A stretch of 64,000 nt of DNA from Arthrobacter sp. CAU 1506 (GTDB taxonomy: Bacteria > Actinomycetota > Actinomycetes > Actinomycetales > Micrococcaceae). The notes below the pieces were generated by a model. The model saw nothing but the letters and a program-made list of their open reading frames with translations, was not told the origin of the DNA and did not search any database. The DNA is taken from positions 124,001 through 188,000 of the forward strand of contig NZ_SUKC01000009.1 of the NCBI RefSeq assembly GCF_005047635.1, in the 5' to 3' direction. Positions 61,505 to 64,000 of this stretch are shown in pieces (position 1 is the stretch's first letter; each line of letters opens with the position of its first letter). Both the position numbers and the translations under genes were made by a program.

Positions 61505-63173
61505 AATGCTGACTGTGCGGGACGTCTTGGATCTGGCGGTGGTGCGTGCCGGAGTGCCGGAGGTCCTGGCCGGATCCGGCGCCCTCGAATCGTCGGTCCG
61601 TTGGGTGCATGTGGCCGAGCTGAAAAGCCTGGCCGGGCTGTTGGAGGGCGGCGAACTGGTGCTCACTACCGGGCTGGCCTTCGAGGACTCGTCCGCGGAA
61701 GCAGCCCGGTACCTCGGCGAGCTGGCGGCGGCAGGTGCCGCCGGCGTCGTCGTCGAAATCACCGCGCAGCGGCCGCAGGCAGAGTCGGCACTGCGCCAGG
61801 CCGCAGGCGAAGCCACGCTGCCGGTCATCCTGCTGACCCGCCGCATCCGCTTTGTCGAGGTCACCGAAGTGGTGCACCGGATGCTGGTCGCGGGGCAGTT
61901 GGCGCAGCTGGAGCGGTCCAGGCAGGTGCACGAGGTCTTCACCATGCTCAGCCTGGAGAACGCCCCGCCGGAGGAGATTGTGGCCCGCACGGCCGAGCTG
62001 ATCGGGTCGCCGGTGGTGCTTGAGGACGTGGCGCACCTGGTGCTGGCCTTCGCCGCCGCCGGTGTGCCTGCGTCGGAACTGCTCAACGGGTGGGCCGAAC
62101 GATCCCGGCTGGTGCACTACCGCGAGGAGACGGCCCGGGCCGGGGACGCGGGCTGGCTGCAGGCGCCCGTCGGGCTGCGCGGCCAGCGCTGGGGCCGCCT
62201 GGTAGTGCCGGCGGGTGGTCCGGCGGGTGGTCCAGCGGGTGGTCAGGCGGGTGGTCAGGCGGGTGGTCATGCGGGTGTCGACGGCGACGACGTCATGGTC
62301 CTGGAGCGGGCCGGCCAGGCATTGACCATCAACCGGATGGCGGAACGGGACCAGCGCGAACTCGGCCATCAGGCGCGCGCCGGCTTGCTGCACGAACTTC
62401 GCCGGCCCGGAGCATTGGAGGAATCCGAAGCCCTGGCCCGTGCGGCCGCCCTGGGCCTGTCGGCGGCGCCCGTGTACCTGCCGGTGGTGTTCCGGCTGGA
62501 TCGGCGGCCTGGTGAAGAACCGATTGAAGTCCAGCGGCGCGAGCGGGCGCTGCTGGATCTGCTGCACAGCGTACTGGCGGCCGCCCGGGTGCCGGCCCTG
62601 GCTGCCAGCCTGCAGGCCGGCGTGCTGGGCGTGCTGCTGGCCGTGCCCGCCCGGCAGTTGGAAGACCCGGTGCTGGAACGGTTGTGCGGGCAGCTGGCCG
62701 AGCAGGCCAGCGTCGACTGGGCGGTTGGCGTCGGCCGCGGCCGGCCGGACCTGCTGGCTGCCGCCGCCGGACTGGACGAAGCCGCGCACGTGGCCGAATC
62801 TGCGGCAGGGCTCGGCTCCGCGGCGGGGCTCGGCTCCGCGGCAGGGCCCGGTGGCGGCCGGAGGTTCTACCGGTCGGCCGATGTCCGGCTGCGCGGTCTG
62901 CTCTCCATGCTGCGCGACGATCCGCGGGCGGCCGCCTTCGCGGAGGCTGAGCTTGCCCCCATCAGCCAGGACTCGGGCGCCCTTGACCTGCTCCAGCGCT
63001 TCGTTGAATCCGGAGGAAACAAGGCCCGACTGGCGCGCCATGGCTACGTTAGCCGCCCCACGCTGTACGCCAAGCTGGCGCGGCTGCAGGAGCAGTTGGG
63101 GGTCCGGCTCGACGACGCCGAGTCGCGGACCTCGCTGCACGTTGCGCTGCTGCTGCACAAACTGCGCGGCTGA
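61500..63173 (+). CDS. PucR-family transcriptional regulator
   Basis: A 557-residue regulator. The N-terminal PucR sensor domain (about 1-130) has MLTVRDVLDLAVVRAGVPEVLAG and LVLTTGLAFEDSSAEAARYLGELAAAG. The middle is variable. The C-terminal helix-turn-helix (about 500-557) has ESGGNKARLARHGYVSRPTLYAKLARLQEQLGV, the PucR HTH_30 signature. Start is GTG 61500 or ATG 61506; no SD is visible, suggesting leaderless translation. Divergent from mmsA and the aminotransferase, which it probably controls. Two internal Gly/Ala repeat tracts interrupt non-conserved regions. Confidence 0.88.
   Translation: MSMLTVRDVLDLAVVRAGVPEVLAGSGALESSVRWVHVAELKSLAGLLEGGELVLTTGLAFEDSSAEAARYLGELAAAGAAGVVVEITAQRPQAESALRQAAGEATLPVILLTRRIRFVEVTEVVHRMLVAGQLAQLERSRQVHEVFTMLSLENAPPEEIVARTAELIGSPVVLEDVAHLVLAFAAAGVPASELLNGWAERSRLVHYREETARAGDAGWLQAPVGLRGQRWGRLVVPAGGPAGGPAGGQAGGQAGGHAGVDGDDVMVLERAGQALTINRMAERDQRELGHQARAGLLHELRRPGALEESEALARAAALGLSAAPVYLPVVFRLDRRPGEEPIEVQRRERALLDLLHSVLAAARVPALAASLQAGVLGVLLAVPARQLEDPVLERLCGQLAEQASVDWAVGVGRGRPDLLAAAAGLDEAAHVAESAAGLGSAAGLGSAAGPGGGRRFYRSADVRLRGLLSMLRDDPRAAAFAEAELAPISQDSGALDLLQRFVESGGNKARLARHGYVSRPTLYAKLARLQEQLGVRLDDAESRTSLHVALLLHKLRG
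62212..62278 (+). repeat. 12-bp tandem repeat inside pucR
   Basis: Five GCGGGTGGTCMN units (62212, 62224, 62236, 62248, 62260) and a partial sixth encode AGGPAGGPAGGQAGGQAGGH. Multiples of 12 keep frame, so copy number can change without breaking the gene. Confidence 0.9.
62802..62851 (+). repeat. 18-bp tandem repeat inside pucR
   Basis: GCGGCAGGGCTCGGCTCC at 62802, a near-identical unit at 62820 and a partial third at 62838 encode AAGLGSAAGLGSAAGPG. In frame and in a non-conserved linker. Confidence 0.9.
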
Positions 63174-63221
63174 AGGACGCTTCCCATCCCGCCGAAGCCA
63201 ACCCGCAGATATGGTGGAAGC

Positions 63222-64000
63222 ATGAGCCACACCAGCGATACGGCACAATTCAGCACCAAAGGCGCCTACGTCCACAGCGGCGAAGAATTCGACCGGGACA
63301 CCAGCTACATCGAGGACCGGATCGTCGCCGACCCCGACGCCGTCCGTACATCCGACGGCCCGACCGGCGGCACCATCGGCAACCCGAACGGCGGGCTGGG
63401 CGACGGCGCCAAAGCCTGGCCTGTCGAAGCCGGCCGCTACCGCTTGGTTGCTGCCCGCGCCTGCCCCTGGGCCAACCGCGCCATCATCGTGCGCCGACTG
63501 CTCGGACTCGAAGACGCCATCTCGCTGGGCCTGCCCGGTCCCACCCACGACGCCCGCTCCTGGACCTTCGACCTGGACCCCGACGGCCGGGATCCCGTGC
63601 TTGGTACCGAGCGCCTGCAGGAGAATTACTTCAAGCGCTTCCCTGGCTACCCGCGCGGCATCACCGTGCCAGCCATGGTCGAGGAGGCGAGCGGCGCCGT
63701 CGTCACCAATGACTACCCGCAGATGACCCTGGACTTCTCCACTGAGTGGAAGGAATTCCACCGCGACGGCGCCCCGGACCTGCTCCCGGCCGACAAACTC
63801 GAGGAGATGCAGCCGGTCATCAAGCGGATCTACACCGAGGTCAACAACGGGGTCTACCGCTGCGGCTTCGCCGGTTCGCAGGAAGCCTACAACGCCGCCT
63901 ATGACAGGCTCTGGGCCGCGATGGACTGGCTCGAGGAGCGCCTCACCAGCCAGCGCTACCTGATGGGCGACACCATCACCGAAGCAGACGTCCGCCTTTT
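63222..64000 (+). CDS. Glutathionyl-hydroquinone-reductase-like protein (partial, runs off window)
   Basis: Omega/Xi-class GST-like protein; 259 codons are present. YRLVAARACPWANRAIIVRRLLGLE carries the ACPW active-site cysteine of the YqjG/PcpF group, preceded by the long N-terminal extension of that group (FSTKGAYVHSGEEFDRDTSYI). PAMVEEASGAVVTNDYPQMTLDF and VNNGVYRCGFAGSQEAYNAAYDRLWAAMDWLEERL follow. These enzymes reduce glutathionyl-quinols; an actinobacterium with mycothiol may use that thiol instead (inference). The AGGTGGAAG-like region upstream is a weak SD. Confidence 0.88.
   Translation, partial: MSHTSDTAQFSTKGAYVHSGEEFDRDTSYIEDRIVADPDAVRTSDGPTGGTIGNPNGGLGDGAKAWPVEAGRYRLVAARACPWANRAIIVRRLLGLEDAISLGLPGPTHDARSWTFDLDPDGRDPVLGTERLQENYFKRFPGYPRGITVPAMVEEASGAVVTNDYPQMTLDFSTEWKEFHRDGAPDLLPADKLEEMQPVIKRIYTEVNNGVYRCGFAGSQEAYNAAYDRLWAAMDWLEERLTSQRYLMGDTITEADVRL

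Noticed and set aside
61503-63761. A 752-codon leftward frame opposite pucR
   Set aside because: Antisense shadow of pucR and the GST-like gene; the reading contains repeat-derived TTR/TRM stretches and no domain.

Overview
The window is high-GC DNA from a Gram-positive actinobacterium, most likely an Arthrobacter-like member of the Micrococcaceae (inference). The grounds are the base composition, frequent GTG/TTG starts, purine-rich Shine-Dalgarno (SD) sites, 4-bp ATGA/GTGA gene overlaps, and actinobacterial families such as an Rv2629-like protein, a DinB-type mycothiol-enzyme relative and a glycogen-debranching-like protein. No rRNA, tRNA, prophage, transposase or CRISPR array was seen. I could run no searches, so family calls rest on motifs read by eye.

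Layout. 1-4463: partial AlaA-type aminotransferase, a Rid protein, an old-yellow-enzyme reductase, an AhpD-like protein and a doubled DUF427 protein. 4464-18724: a SigB/F-type sigma factor, then a heptose locus. It holds gmhA, gmhB, two bifunctional hldE-type genes, three family 9 glycosyltransferases (the ADP-heptosyltransferase family), two GT4 enzymes and one GT2 enzyme, plus an SDR and an aldehyde dehydrogenase. Six of these genes are chained by five successive 4-bp overlaps. This is the best candidate for an underdescribed system: a Gram-positive making and transferring nucleotide-activated heptose without LPS. 18793-23146: small and secreted proteins, TerC behind a yybP-ykoY-type (manganese) riboswitch, and a baeRF-type protein.

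23271-26942: a persulfide/sulfide detoxification unit (CstR-type repressor, DsrE-like protein, rhodanese, TauE exporter, CstB-type dioxygenase-rhodanese) with three visible ATACC/GGTAT-type operator regions. 26991-32236: debranching-like enzyme, small proteins, a GntR-type regulator, an MFS carrier and a DinB protein. 32341-38160: tandem glycine riboswitch followed by gcvP, gcvT and sdaA (no gcvH). 39112-43112: type II NADH dehydrogenase, MFS carrier, aldo/keto reductase.

43180-47763: a DNA-alkylation-repair island, all on the minus strand: alkA, a universal stress protein, tag, alkB, ogt, an ECF-like sigma factor and a second ogt. Sigma factor, ogt and alkB are translationally coupled. 47857-49879: a 54-residue membrane protein, then a MarR-MFS pair. 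49884-53035: DAO-family oxidase and YtcJ-type amidohydrolase. 53262-58292: orphan siderophore-binding lipoprotein, MFS carrier, a frameshifted AtoE-type carrier and a RelA/SpoT-domain protein. 58415-63173: class III aminotransferase and CoA-acylating semialdehyde dehydrogenase, divergent from a PucR regulator; this set fits beta-alanine (or related omega-amino acid) catabolism. The window ends inside a glutathionyl-hydroquinone-reductase-like gene.

A recurring oddity is short tandem duplication (about 15-45 bp, 2-4 copies) at gene boundaries, often over or just after a stop codon.
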